From NCBI RefSeq assembly GCF_900086725.1, contig NZ_LT574838.1, positions 1,649,650 through 1,713,649 on the forward strand: 64,000 bases of DNA, written 5' to 3'. A model generated the notes under the pieces. That model worked only from the letters and a program-made list of their open reading frames with translations. It ran no database searches and was not told the origin of the DNA. The DNA comes from Bariatricus massiliensis (GTDB lineage Bacteria; Bacillota; Clostridia; Lachnospirales; Lachnospiraceae). Both the position numbers and the translations under genes were made by a program. Every line of letters starts with the position of its first letter. Position 1 is the stretch's first letter. This document shows, in pieces, positions 8,331-15,775 of this stretch.

Positions 8331-8594
8331 AACATTTCTCCTTTCGCGCAGGATGCGCATTGCCACAAAAAAAGAACCACAAAGTAAATTCAACAATTTA
8401 CCAATGTGGTCCTTCTACATTCTGATATGCCGGATGCACTTAAGTACATCTATCACAATAAGTCTCCCACACAGGCACAGCACAATCAGCGCTTGTACCT
8501 GTGTCATCTTCACAGCTACAAGCGCTTCCTATCGTCGTCCCTGTTCAGTTCGGAAAACTGAAATCTTAGCATATCTACATCCCGCCTTTAATTT
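8331..8594 (-). ncRNA. aspS leader RNA with alternative hairpins and a terminator (candidate attenuator)
   Basis: About 264 nt lie between the predicted start site and aspS. A terminator-like hairpin (8372-8414) with a run of seven U sits 42 nt before the start codon. Upstream, two stable stems share bases: AGCGCTTGTA/TACAAGCGCT (8488-8497 with 8517-8526) and ACACAGG/CCTGTGT (8469-8475 with 8498-8504). They cannot both form fully without competing. The 5' part has CAGGGACGACGATAGG. I cannot find the classic T-box sequence (GGTGGNACCGCG), so it is either a degenerate T-box or another type of switch. Confidence 0.55.
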
Positions 8595-8600
8595 TCTACT

Positions 8601-8629
8601 ACTTTACCACCGGCTCTTCTGCCTGTCAA
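8601..8629 (-). promoter_or_regulatory. Predicted aspS promoter
   Basis: On the minus strand: TTGACA (8624-8629), a 17-bp spacer, and TAAAGT (8601-8606). The consensus -35 and ideal spacing give an aspS leader of about 260 nt. The plus-strand gap 8630-8736 before the GNAT gene shows only its ribosome site. Confidence 0.55.
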
Positions 8630-8736
8630 GCCCTATATATATTTTGGTAATACGTGACTTTCCCATTTTTCCATGCTAAAATGTAACTAATCACAAATAA
8701 GGAATACCGAGTATCTATAAAAGGGGGAAATACACC

Positions 8737-9204
8737 GTGAATCTTACATACAAAAAGGCAGGCCTCAGCGACTTGGACCTGCTGACAGACTCCAGAATCG
8801 AAGTCCTGCGGGCCGCCAATGAATTGAGCGATGAGGTTGACATGTCTCTTGTCGCCAAGGAATCTTACTTTTATTACAAAGACTCACTCTCTGGCAGCGA
8901 ACACGTGGCCTATCTGGTTTTTGACGATAAGACCTTTGTGGCAACCGGAGGAATCAGCTTTTACCGGGTGATGCCTACATACCATAATCCCAGCGGCAAA
9001 AAAGCTTACATCATGAATATGTACACCGTTCCCGAATACCGGCGCCGGGGCATCGCCCTAAACACACTTGACCTGCTTGTGCAGGAAGCGCGAAAAAGGA
9101 ACATTGCCTATATTTCGCTGGAGGCGACAAAGGCCGGAATTCCTCTCTATGAGAGATATGGTTTTGTGAAGCTGGACTGTGAAATGGCATTACCACTGAA
9201 CTAG
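8737..9204 (+). CDS. GNAT-family N-acetyltransferase
   Basis: 155-residue cytoplasmic acyl-CoA-dependent acetyltransferase. The acetyl-CoA binding motif is VPEYRRRGIALNTLDLLV (about residues 98-115), preceded by the beta-4 strand AYIMNMYT and followed by LEATKAGIPLYERYGFV, the usual GNAT C-terminal part. It starts with GTG behind a strong AGGGGG ribosome site. The gap to the next gene is 25 bp, so it is probably cotranscribed with the methionine sulfoxide reductase. The acceptor substrate is unknown; small amines, peptides and antibiotics are all used within this family. Confidence 0.8.
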   Translation: MNLTYKKAGLSDLDLLTDSRIEVLRAANELSDEVDMSLVAKESYFYYKDSLSGSEHVAYLVFDDKTFVATGGISFYRVMPTYHNPSGKKAYIMNMYTVPEYRRRGIALNTLDLLVQEARKRNIAYISLEATKAGIPLYERYGFVKLDCEMALPLN

Positions 9205-9229
9205 TATATATGAATGGAGAATTTATTTT

Positions 9230-9718
9230 ATGAAATTAGAAACTTTTCAATATCCCGAAGATAAGGCTTCTATGTACCGTATTTTGAGGACACAACTGCA
9301 GGGACTGACAGACGGTGTCCACCATGTGACCGCCAATCTTGCCAACGCCTCCGCTCTTTTGAATCAAGCTTTGGACAAGATTAACTGGGTGGGATTTTAT
9401 CTTCTGGAAAAGGATACGCTTGTGCTGGGGCCATTTCAAGGCAAACCTGCCTGCATCGAGATTAAGGTTGGAAACGGCGTATGTGGAACGGCCGTCGCCG
9501 AAGATAGCGTAATGCTTGTAAAAAATGTACACGAATTTCCCGGACATATCGCCTGTGACAGCGCCTCCAATTCAGAGATTGTAATTCCCCTGCATAATGC
9601 AGCGGGAGAAATTGTAGGAGTGCTGGATATAGACAGCCCGCATCTGGCGCGGTTCGACGAGGATGATAAGACAGGGCTCACTGCCTTTGCAAAGGTACTG
9701 GAGCGAATATTCGCCTAA
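9230..9718 (+). CDS. msrC: Free methionine-(R)-sulfoxide reductase (GAF domain)
   Basis: Reduces free L-methionine-(R)-sulfoxide with thioredoxin in the cytoplasm, repairing oxidised methionine. It is a single GAF domain of 162 residues, the normal size. All three conserved cysteines are present: Cys75 in GPFQGKPAC, Cys85 in GNGVCG, and Cys109 in HIACDSASNSEIVIP; the last belongs to the catalytic centre. The final GVLDIDSP segment is also typical. It follows the acetyltransferase gene by 25 bp and ends at a strong terminator. A generic GAF sensor is unlikely given the three cysteines. Confidence 0.9.
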   Translation: MKLETFQYPEDKASMYRILRTQLQGLTDGVHHVTANLANASALLNQALDKINWVGFYLLEKDTLVLGPFQGKPACIEIKVGNGVCGTAVAEDSVMLVKNVHEFPGHIACDSASNSEIVIPLHNAAGEIVGVLDIDSPHLARFDEDDKTGLTAFAKVLERIFA

Positions 9719-9735
9719 ATTTAATCACGACAGCA

Positions 9736-9773
9736 AAAAGGCAAAAGAAAACTCGACTTTTCTTTTGCCTTTT
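9736..9773 (+). terminator. Terminator after msrC
   Basis: 16-bp perfect stem AAAAGGCAAAAGAAAA with a 6-nt loop, then TATATTT. It separates msrC from the convergent rep gene and may serve both. Confidence 0.85.
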
Positions 9774-9799
9774 ATATTTCTGTCCACTCTGTAACTGTA

Positions 9800-11029
9800 C
9801 TAGACAAACTGCCTTCGCTCATCCAAATACTCTTGATACAAATCCAAAGTTATCTGGGACTCCTCTATCGTCCGCCCCTTAAAGGTAGCGAAGCTCTCTG
9901 TCTCGTACCATTTTTCCTCTATACATTTCCTGAGCCAGCCTATCAGATTGTTGATATAGCTCTGCTCCCTCGCCATATTGACTGCTTTCTGTATCACATC
10001 CGTGCGGTTGTCGGATATCTGCAGCAGCATCCTTATATCCTGAATGGTAACCGGCTCACTGCCGAACATATCCGCCACCTTTAGAATCAACTTCTCATTG
10101 ACCTCAGGCTTTTTCGCCGCCAGCACATTGGGGGCCACTTCTTCCGTCAGCTCTTCCGCCGGCGCCTGCATTTTATGTATATCCGAATGGTGTTTACAAT
10201 TTGGATTCTTTTTTACAAAGAAACGAATGCCATTCACCTTTCCGCCCTTGCCGCTCTTCACCGGCTCATAGTCAAAGCAGATCTCCGAATACTCTGATTC
10301 TTCCAATTCTTTTTTCGCAACCTCCAGCACCTTGCGCCGGAAATTTCTCCAATCCTCGAACGGCGGATCCTTGATCTCCTCCAGTGCCTCCTCAAACTTC
10401 CCCTGCTCCACAAGACGTTTGACTGCCTTGGACGCGTTTGCGTCCACTACATTCAGAGTAAATTTCAGCTCCGGAATAGAATAAGGGTTCTTTGGCGGTC
10501 TCGGAACAGAGAGCACCTCTGTGCCTTCCCTGTCAAATCTATAGTAGTGCGTACGAAGAATTTCATAAATCCTTGTGGTGAACAACGACTTAAAAGAACA
10601 AAGCACATCCAGGCTCATCCGTGTATAGTCCTTTTTCAGATTGTAAATATGCGGTTTCATTTCCTTCGTAAAACGGGTGGTAAATACACCGTCCCTATAT
10701 TCACATTTGTTGACCACATTAAACATAATGAAATTTTCCTTCTCATCATCCTCAATACTGACAACATGGCCCAATGTTTCCTTCGACACTTCTTTGAGTC
10801 TTGAATAAATAGAATTTCCACTGATGTGCAGATAATTCTTCACATCTTTTGTGGACACTCTTGCAATCAGCTCCCCATCTTCTACAAACGCCTTTGCAAT
10901 CGCGATATTCAAAAGTTTCCTCTCAAACAAAGATGTACTGGATTTGCTCTCAATCAGCACATTAGACCGTGAGACCATGTCACGCTCCATCAAGTGTTTC
11001 TCTTTTGTCTTTTTGACTGTCTCTGTCAT
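9800..11029 (-). CDS. Rep_3 (RepB)-family replication initiator protein, chromosomal
   Basis: 409 residues. The N-terminal winged-helix half has the features of Rep_3 plasmid initiators: RSNVLIESKSSTSLFERKLL (about residues 21-40), then a first wing domain ending near FTTRIYEILRTHY, and a second domain ending around WRNFRRKVLEVAKKELEE. These proteins bind iterons and start plasmid replication. About 130 C-terminal residues (from about 280) go beyond the usual Rep_3 domain. The ATG at 11029 is chosen because GGGGG/GGGAAG precedes it; the in-frame 88 codons further upstream are made of iteron DNA. No relaxase, partition, toxin or phage gene is nearby, so the role in the chromosome is unknown: remnant, domesticated regulator or alternative origin. 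Confidence 0.8.
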   Translation of the reverse strand: MTETVKKTKEKHLMERDMVSRSNVLIESKSSTSLFERKLLNIAIAKAFVEDGELIARVSTKDVKNYLHISGNSIYSRLKEVSKETLGHVVSIEDDEKENFIMFNVVNKCEYRDGVFTTRFTKEMKPHIYNLKKDYTRMSLDVLCSFKSLFTTRIYEILRTHYYRFDREGTEVLSVPRPPKNPYSIPELKFTLNVVDANASKAVKRLVEQGKFEEALEEIKDPPFEDWRNFRRKVLEVAKKELEESEYSEICFDYEPVKSGKGGKVNGIRFFVKKNPNCKHHSDIHKMQAPAEELTEEVAPNVLAAKKPEVNEKLILKVADMFGSEPVTIQDIRMLLQISDNRTDVIQKAVNMAREQSYINNLIGWLRKCIEEKWYETESFATFKGRTIEESQITLDLYQEYLDERRQFV

Positions 11030-11056
11030 CTTCCCTATACCCCCAGATTTTATCTT

Positions 11057-11827
11057 GTGTACCTTTTGGGTCTCCCCTTGTAAAAAATGTGTACCTTTTA
11101 GGGTACTCATCCTTCTCAAGCTCTCTTTGTGTACTAAAACGGTAAATCTATCCCAAAAAGTAATTACCTGTGTACCAAAAAGGGTAATTATATCCTTTTT
11201 CGTGTACCTTTTAGGTAATTTTTCTGCTAAAAGATAGGAATTCGTGTACCATTCAGGTACACATATTCCTAAAAAATAGAATCTCCCCAACATACCTGCA
11301 TGTCTATATTGTGTACTTTTCAGGTAATCCTGCCGTTAAAATATAGACATGTCTTCTTTCAGCCCGTTATTTCGTATACTTTTTAGGTTACTATACCATT
11401 TGTTTATTATTTTGTGTACTTTTAGGGTAAAGTTTTTGATTTCGTGTACCAAAAAGGTACGGCTTTCCCTAAAATATGTGTACCTAAAAGGTACAAAGCA
11501 TATATTGATTATATACAAGATATAGGCTGTTGTAAAGTATAAAAACATTTTTTTGTGTTTTCGTGTACTTTTTAGGGTAATTCCTTTCCCCCAAAGGTAC
11601 ACTTCTTTACCCGTATGCCTACACAAGTTAGCCCTCTTATGTACACTTCTTTACCCGCTCAAGTAAACAACCTACCCCCTTTCAGTACACGAAATACCCT
11701 CGAAAATGGCTTAACCACGGGCTTTACAGCCCCTCCTAATATAAACAAATATAATTAAAATATTGTTGTTGTCATCTTTCTATTATATAAGGAAATATTA
11801 AGAAATTTACACACCTAAAAAGTACAC
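11057..11827. repeat. Iteron array upstream of the rep gene
   Basis: At least 12 plus-oriented copies of GTGTACC-N5/6-GGTA(A/C) occur, starting at 11057, 11089, 11129, 11170, 11202, 11244, 11311, 11374, 11414, 11444, 11478 and 11563. The first best-consensus copy is GTGTACCTTTTAGGGTA. Further related sites with GTACACTTCTTTACCCG occur at about 11599 and 11641, a variant at 11685, and a minus-oriented copy at 11814-11827. Many copies are themselves imperfect palindromes (GTACC ... GGTAC). Spacing ranges from about 30 to 85 bp, often 30-42. The array fills the region between rep and the SanA-like gene, including the presumed rep promoter. The remaining stretch 11701-11800 is AT-rich with no gene, as is usual beside iterons in origins. 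Confidence 0.85.
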
Positions 11828-11860
11828 AATATGCTAGAATAGACAAAAGAGGTGACGACA

Positions 11861-12532
11861 TTGAAAAGACTTATAAAAAATATACTCAAAGCAGTACTAT
11901 TACTTATATCTACCGGCCTGATTTTTCTACTCGGTATTAATTTTTATATAGAGAAAACAACCAAAAGTAGAATCATCTCATCCGAAAGCGCAGCCAAGCT
12001 TGAAGATGTCGACTGTATCCTTGTTCTTGGCGCAGGCGTGAAAAGCGACAAGACGCCTTCCTTGATGCTAGGAGAACGTCTTGACTCAGGTATAAGCCTC
12101 TATCAGTCCGGTGCTTCGCCAAAGCTGTTGATGAGCGGTGACCACAGGCAGGACAATTATAACGAAGTGCAGGTTATGAAAGATTATGCCATCGATGCCG
12201 GTGTGCCCTCCTCTGATATCTTCATGGATCACGCCGGAGTTTCCACCTATGACAGCGTCTACCGTGCCAAAGAGATTTTTCAGGCAAAGAAGGTTATCAT
12301 TGTTTCTCAAGAATATCATCTGTATCGTGCCCTTTATCTGGCAAAAAGCCTTGGAATCGAGGCTTACGGCGTCTCCGCAGACACTCAGTGCTACAAAGGA
12401 CAAGCATGGCGGGATTTCCGGGAAGTTCTGGCAAGAGATAAAGATTTTTTCACCGCTATCATTAAGCCAAAACCAGAAGTATTGGGTAATACTATACCAG
12501 TAAATGGAAACGGAAATATTACTAACGATTGA
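11861..12532 (+). CDS. SanA/YdcF-family (DUF218) membrane-anchored protein
   Basis: About 223 residues. An N-terminal membrane helix (about residues 9-29) anchors a DUF218 domain outside the cell: VDCILVLGAGVKSDKTPSLMLGERLDSG, LLMSGDH, and VIIVSQEYHLYRALYLAKSLGI are the family landmarks. E. coli SanA affects envelope barrier function and vancomycin exclusion at high temperature; the molecular activity of the family is unsettled. TTG at 11861 is preferred because AGAGG lies 8 bp upstream; the GTG at 11852 overlaps that site. A minus-oriented iteron lies 34-47 bp upstream of the start, in the likely promoter, so the neighbouring Rep protein could influence expression. Confidence 0.75.
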   Translation: MKRLIKNILKAVLLLISTGLIFLLGINFYIEKTTKSRIISSESAAKLEDVDCILVLGAGVKSDKTPSLMLGERLDSGISLYQSGASPKLLMSGDHRQDNYNEVQVMKDYAIDAGVPSSDIFMDHAGVSTYDSVYRAKEIFQAKKVIIVSQEYHLYRALYLAKSLGIEAYGVSADTQCYKGQAWRDFREVLARDKDFFTAIIKPKPEVLGNTIPVNGNGNITND

Positions 12533-12637
12533 TATTGTTTTCCTTCCATATGATTTTTTTATAGGATTTTATTTATACTCACGGCTGCTTGTTCTTATCA
12601 TATGATATAGTAACAAGACAGTCAGGGAGGTTTGCTT

Positions 12638-12742
12638 ATGTCATTCATCGGTTCCGTTCTCTGCATTCTTCTCGTCTTGATAATCGATCTTATTCTCTGT
12701 TTTGTAAGGGCACAGATTAAACGGAAAAATGATTCTTCTTAA
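12638..12742 (+). CDS. Small single-helix membrane protein, 34 residues
   Basis: ATG at 12638 follows a strong CAGGGAGG ribosome site at 7 bp spacing. The product is a hydrophobic helix of about 22 residues rich in Ile, Leu and Val, ending in a basic tail (RAQIKRKNDSS), with predicted inside-positive topology. The last 26 bp overlap, antisense, the 3' end of the Crp/Fnr gene. No family is recognised. The combination of a good ribosome site, a helix and a basic tail makes it a credible small protein that gene callers would skip. Confidence 0.55.
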   Translation: MSFIGSVLCILLVLIIDLILCFVRAQIKRKNDSS

Positions 12743-13382
12743 AATCGATTAATCCCTCTTTTTTGAGTTTTGATAGTTCATTGGACAACGCGCTGCGCTC
12801 TACGGAAAGATAATCCGCCAGCTGCTGGCGGTTAAAGGGAATATCAAATTCATTTTTCCCCTGTCTCAGGGCCTGCCCCGACAAGTAGATCATTACACGT
12901 TCTCTGATGGACTTTGGCGTAAGCAAGTCAATCTTTCTTGTAAGATTTATATTCTTATTAGCAAGTACTCTCAGAAGGTTCTGCGTAAGCCGGCTGTGAT
13001 AGGGGCAGGATGACGGGCAGCTGCTTTTCCCGTCGGATTCAAAGAGCCTTCCAATGTCCAAAAACAAAATCTTAGACTGCTCTGCCGCCTGTACGTTTAC
13101 CATCATGGGCTCTGCTCCAAGGCACGCATACGTCTCCGCGAAAATCTGTCCCGCCCTCACATGATCTAAAATCTGTGTATTTCCCCATATATCGTCCTTT
13201 ACAATATTCACAGAACCTGATTTGACGAGGCCAAGATAGCGCACCTTATCTCCAATTCTGTATATATAGCTTCCTTTTTCAAAGTCTTTCTCTTCTGCCT
13301 CCAGACACAAAAGTATTTCATTGATCTCTTCCTCATCAATCCCCGCAAAAAGCCAGCATTTTGAAAATAGATTTTCTTTCAT
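12717..13382 (-). CDS. Crp/Fnr-family transcriptional regulator
   Basis: 221 residues: an N-terminal cyclic-nucleotide-binding-type beta-barrel (about 15-130), a dimerisation helix, and a C-terminal helix-turn-helix (FNRQQLADYLSVERSALSNELSKLKKEGLI, about 183-212). The barrel has no clear cAMP-contact motif; four Cys residues in the middle and near SSCPSSCPYH (about 137-146) could bind a metal or sense redox. It is divergent from the ferredoxin-domain gene. The shared intergenic region holds a palindrome at class II activator position, so it probably controls that gene and itself. Related clostridial regulators respond to redox or nitrosative stress, but the signal here is unproven. Confidence 0.85.
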   Translation of the reverse strand: MKENLFSKCWLFAGIDEEEINEILLCLEAEEKDFEKGSYIYRIGDKVRYLGLVKSGSVNIVKDDIWGNTQILDHVRAGQIFAETYACLGAEPMMVNVQAAEQSKILFLDIGRLFESDGKSSCPSSCPYHSRLTQNLLRVLANKNINLTRKIDLLTPKSIRERVMIYLSGQALRQGKNEFDIPFNRQQLADYLSVERSALSNELSKLKKEGLIDFKKNHFSV

Positions 13383-13395
13383 ATTTCAACCTTTC

Positions 13396-13437
13396 GTTGT
13401 TAAAACAACATATTTTTCATTTTTGTTATAGTATACT
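13396..13437 (+). promoter_or_regulatory. Crp/Fnr-type operator and promoter for the ferredoxin gene
   Basis: A perfect palindrome GTTGTT-AA-AACAAC (13396-13409) precedes a TATACT -10 element (13432-13437). The palindrome centre would be about 41 bp upstream of the start site expected 7 bp after that -10 box. This is the standard position of a class II Crp/Fnr activator site, and no -35 box is visible. Confidence 0.65.
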
Positions 13438-13481
13438 TCCACTTGTAGCAGCAGACAAGGCTTATTTCAGGAGGAATAAAT

Positions 13482-14114
13482 ATGATAAGAAAAATAATCA
13501 AAATCGATAAAAAAAAATGCAATGGATGTGGGATATGTGCTGATGCCTGCCACGAAGGGGCAATCGGCATGGTAGAGGGAAAGGCAGAACTGCTGAGAGA
13601 TGATTACTGCGACGGGCTTGGAGATTGTCTTCCTGCTTGTCCTGCCGGGGCTATTTCCTTTGAGGAACGGGAGGCCGCGGCATATGACGAGGCTGCGGTA
13701 AAGGAACGCATGGCGGCCAAAAAAGCAGCGGCGGCTCCGCGTCCTGCCGAAAGCCAGTTGTCCCAGTGGCCTGTACAGATAAAACTGGCGCCCGTAAACG
13801 CTCCCTATTTTGACAACGCCAAGCTTCTAATCGCCGCCGACTGTACAGCCTACGCTTACGCAGCCTTCCACAGCGATTTTATTGCCGGCCGCATCACTTT
13901 GGTAGGCTGTCCCAAATTGGACGCTGTGGATTACTCAGAAAAGCTTACGGCGATTATTACCAATAATAATATTAAAGATGTCACGGTCGTGCGCATGGAA
14001 GTACCCTGCTGCGGCGGTATAGAACAAGCGGTAAAGACTGCGCTGCAAAACAGCGGAAAAATGATTCCGTGGCAAGTAGTTACCATCAGCATAGGCGGAC
14101 AGATTCTTGCATAA
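13482..14114 (+). CDS. 4Fe-4S ferredoxin-domain protein
   Basis: 210 residues. The first cluster motif is Cys13, 16, 19 and 23 (CxxCxxCxxxC). The second is the variant C43-x5-C49-x3-C53-P (CDGLGDCLPACP) found in a family of clostridial ferredoxin-like proteins. An Ala/Lys-rich linker (about 80-100) leads to a C-terminal ~110-residue domain with several Cys (Cys at about 128, 148, 182, 183). That domain carries the VPCCGGIEQAV motif seen in proteins linked to hybrid-cluster protein systems. It likely shuttles electrons in an anaerobic stress response; the partner is not in the window. A strong ribosome site and a terminator frame it as a single-gene unit. Confidence 0.82.
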   Translation: MIRKIIKIDKKKCNGCGICADACHEGAIGMVEGKAELLRDDYCDGLGDCLPACPAGAISFEEREAAAYDEAAVKERMAAKKAAAAPRPAESQLSQWPVQIKLAPVNAPYFDNAKLLIAADCTAYAYAAFHSDFIAGRITLVGCPKLDAVDYSEKLTAIITNNNIKDVTVVRMEVPCCGGIEQAVKTALQNSGKMIPWQVVTISIGGQILA

Positions 14115-14119
14115 ATTTA

Positions 14120-14153
14120 GGGGAACTGCAGATTAATAAAACTGCAGTTCCCC
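14120..14153 (+). terminator. Terminator after the ferredoxin-domain gene
   Basis: A 12-bp perfect stem GGGGAACTGCAG with a 10-nt loop, followed by ATTTTTA. It overlaps the last codons of the convergent ABC permease gene. Confidence 0.8.
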
Positions 14154-14945
14154 ATTTTTACGATTGTTCGCTTCCGCCCGTCTCAAAAGTACCTTCGTGA
14201 TGCCTACCATGAGCAGCAAGCATATGCCAAGCCGCAGTAGATCTGCCCCTATCCCCGCACCGTCGCCGGTTATATGGAGGACGAGCCGTATAATATTCAG
14301 ACAGTATGTGAGTGGAAATAAAAGAGATATCACTTTCGCCCACACAGGAAAACATGCGGCAGGTATCCGTGTCCCTGAAAACAAGACCATCGGGGTATCA
14401 AATAAGTCCATAAAAATCTCGGCGTCCCTTGAAAATAAAAAAATGGCATTCATCATTCCGCCCCAAATTGTGGAAGACCCCAGTAAAAGAATAAATATGA
14501 CTGGGAGCAGAAAAATATTGTCCCAGCGGATACTTTCTGCATAGAGCAGAATAAACAGGCAAAAACAGCAGAACATCCATACCTCCTGTAAAAGCGCCCC
14601 AAGCGCCTTGCCATAATTCATGGCCATCCGGCTGGCAGGGGACAAAAAGGAGACTTCCAACGTCCCTCCGGTACGCTCCTGATAGCTCATGGACCAAGCA
14701 TTTTGTACCATAGACCAGTAGCAGTTGTATGCCATATAGCCTGTGGCCAGAAACGCCAGCAGTTCCTTCCCGCTGGATATTCCAATAAAGTTTCCTGTGA
14801 GAGAAAATGGTTTATATGTATAATAGACTTCTAGAAATCCCAAAACAGGCCATATAAGGAGCGAGAAGTACACAAAATACGAATGATAGTTATGCTCCTG
14901 CTGCTTCTTAATTTCAGCCTTCATAACAAGCAAAATATTCTTCAC
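14133..14945 (-). CDS. ABC-2 type exporter permease (second of two)
   Basis: 270-residue integral membrane protein with six predicted helices and a central ERTGGTLEVSFLSPASRMAMNYGKALG segment, the conserved cytoplasmic element of ABC-2 permeases. It is the last gene of a four-gene operon (regulator, permease, ATPase, permease). The stop of the ATPase gene abuts its start. With the other permease (15756-16565) it would form a heterodimeric channel. Substrate unknown; drug or lipid export is typical of this arrangement. Confidence 0.82.
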   Translation of the reverse strand: MKNILLVMKAEIKKQQEHNYHSYFVYFSLLIWPVLGFLEVYYTYKPFSLTGNFIGISSGKELLAFLATGYMAYNCYWSMVQNAWSMSYQERTGGTLEVSFLSPASRMAMNYGKALGALLQEVWMFCCFCLFILLYAESIRWDNIFLLPVIFILLLGSSTIWGGMMNAIFLFSRDAEIFMDLFDTPMVLFSGTRIPAACFPVWAKVISLLFPLTYCLNIIRLVLHITGDGAGIGADLLRLGICLLLMVGITKVLLRRAEANNRKNGELQFY

Positions 14946-15775
14946 TATGCGTGTTCCCCCCTTGAATGATTTATAAGGTACATCAATGTCTCTTCCAAAT
15001 CAGGCTCCTTAATCTGGCTCACGACCTTCCGCTCGTATCCAAGCAGGTCTTTCAAATCCTCTTTCGTACCCTCCGCAATCATAGCGCCTTTGTCCAGCAC
15101 ATAAATATAATCACACAACTCTTCGGCCTCACTGATATAATGTGTGGTCAGAAGTACACCTTTGTGATGCTTTGCCGCCAGCTCCATCACGAGGGCACGG
15201 ATTTCCTTTGCGATGACGATATCCAGCCCCAGTGTAGGCTCATCAAGGAAAATGTACTCCGGGTCATTGATAAGTCCTCTTGCAATCTGAAGCCTCTGCT
15301 TCATTCCCTTGGAATACCTCTCCACCGGTGTGTCTGCCGCCTCTGTGAGTCCTACGATTTCTAAGAGCCCACGGATGCGCTCATCAAGCACACTCCCGCT
15401 GACACCATAGAGACTGCCAAAATACTGCAGATTCTCCACCGCGGTCAGCCGCCAGTACAGATTCCGCTCTCCGCCGGATATCACATTGATCCGCTCCTTC
15501 ACCCACAGGTGATTTGCCACTGCGTCCACACCGTCCATGGTCAGCGTGCCGGAGGTGGGGACTATTATGGAGGAGAGCATACGGATGGTAGTCGTCTTTC
15601 CGGCGCCGTTAATTCCAAGCAGGCCTGTAATCTTACCCTTGGGAATCTCCACCGATATATCCTTGACCGCGTGCACTGTCCTACGCTTCTTCGGCCGGAA
15701 GAATCCCTGCTTCTCCTTTAATTCATAATTTTTCACCAGGTTTTTGGCCACGATTTTATCCAAATATTCGTTCAA
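14945..15775 (-). CDS. ABC exporter ATP-binding protein
   Basis: 276 residues with intact Walker A (GINGAGKTT, residues 54-62), signature (YSKGMKQRLQIARGL) and Walker B (YIFLDEPTLGLD), followed by the H-loop TTHY. It powers the two neighbouring ABC-2 permeases. Its start overlaps the end of the upstream permease gene by 20 bp, which implies translational coupling. Expression should follow the ArsR-type regulator encoded first in the operon. Confidence 0.86.
   Translation of the reverse strand: MNEYLDKIVAKNLVKNYELKEKQGFFRPKKRRTVHAVKDISVEIPKGKITGLLGINGAGKTTTIRMLSSIIVPTSGTLTMDGVDAVANHLWVKERINVISGGERNLYWRLTAVENLQYFGSLYGVSGSVLDERIRGLLEIVGLTEAADTPVERYSKGMKQRLQIARGLINDPEYIFLDEPTLGLDIVIAKEIRALVMELAAKHHKGVLLTTHYISEAEELCDYIYVLDKGAMIAEGTKEDLKDLLGYERKVVSQIKEPDLEETLMYLINHSRGEHA

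Noticed and set aside
11030..11293. In-frame N-terminal extension of the Rep protein
   Set aside because: This stretch consists of iterons and the better ribosome site is at 11029; protein similarity begins after that point.
11336..11626. 96-residue frame on the minus strand upstream of rep
   Set aside because: It spans iterons, has no ribosome site, and its KVHKI segment is just translated iteron sequence.
12086..12503. Alternative frames overlapping the sanA-like gene
   Set aside because: Shadow frames; the DUF218 motifs lie in the annotated frame only.
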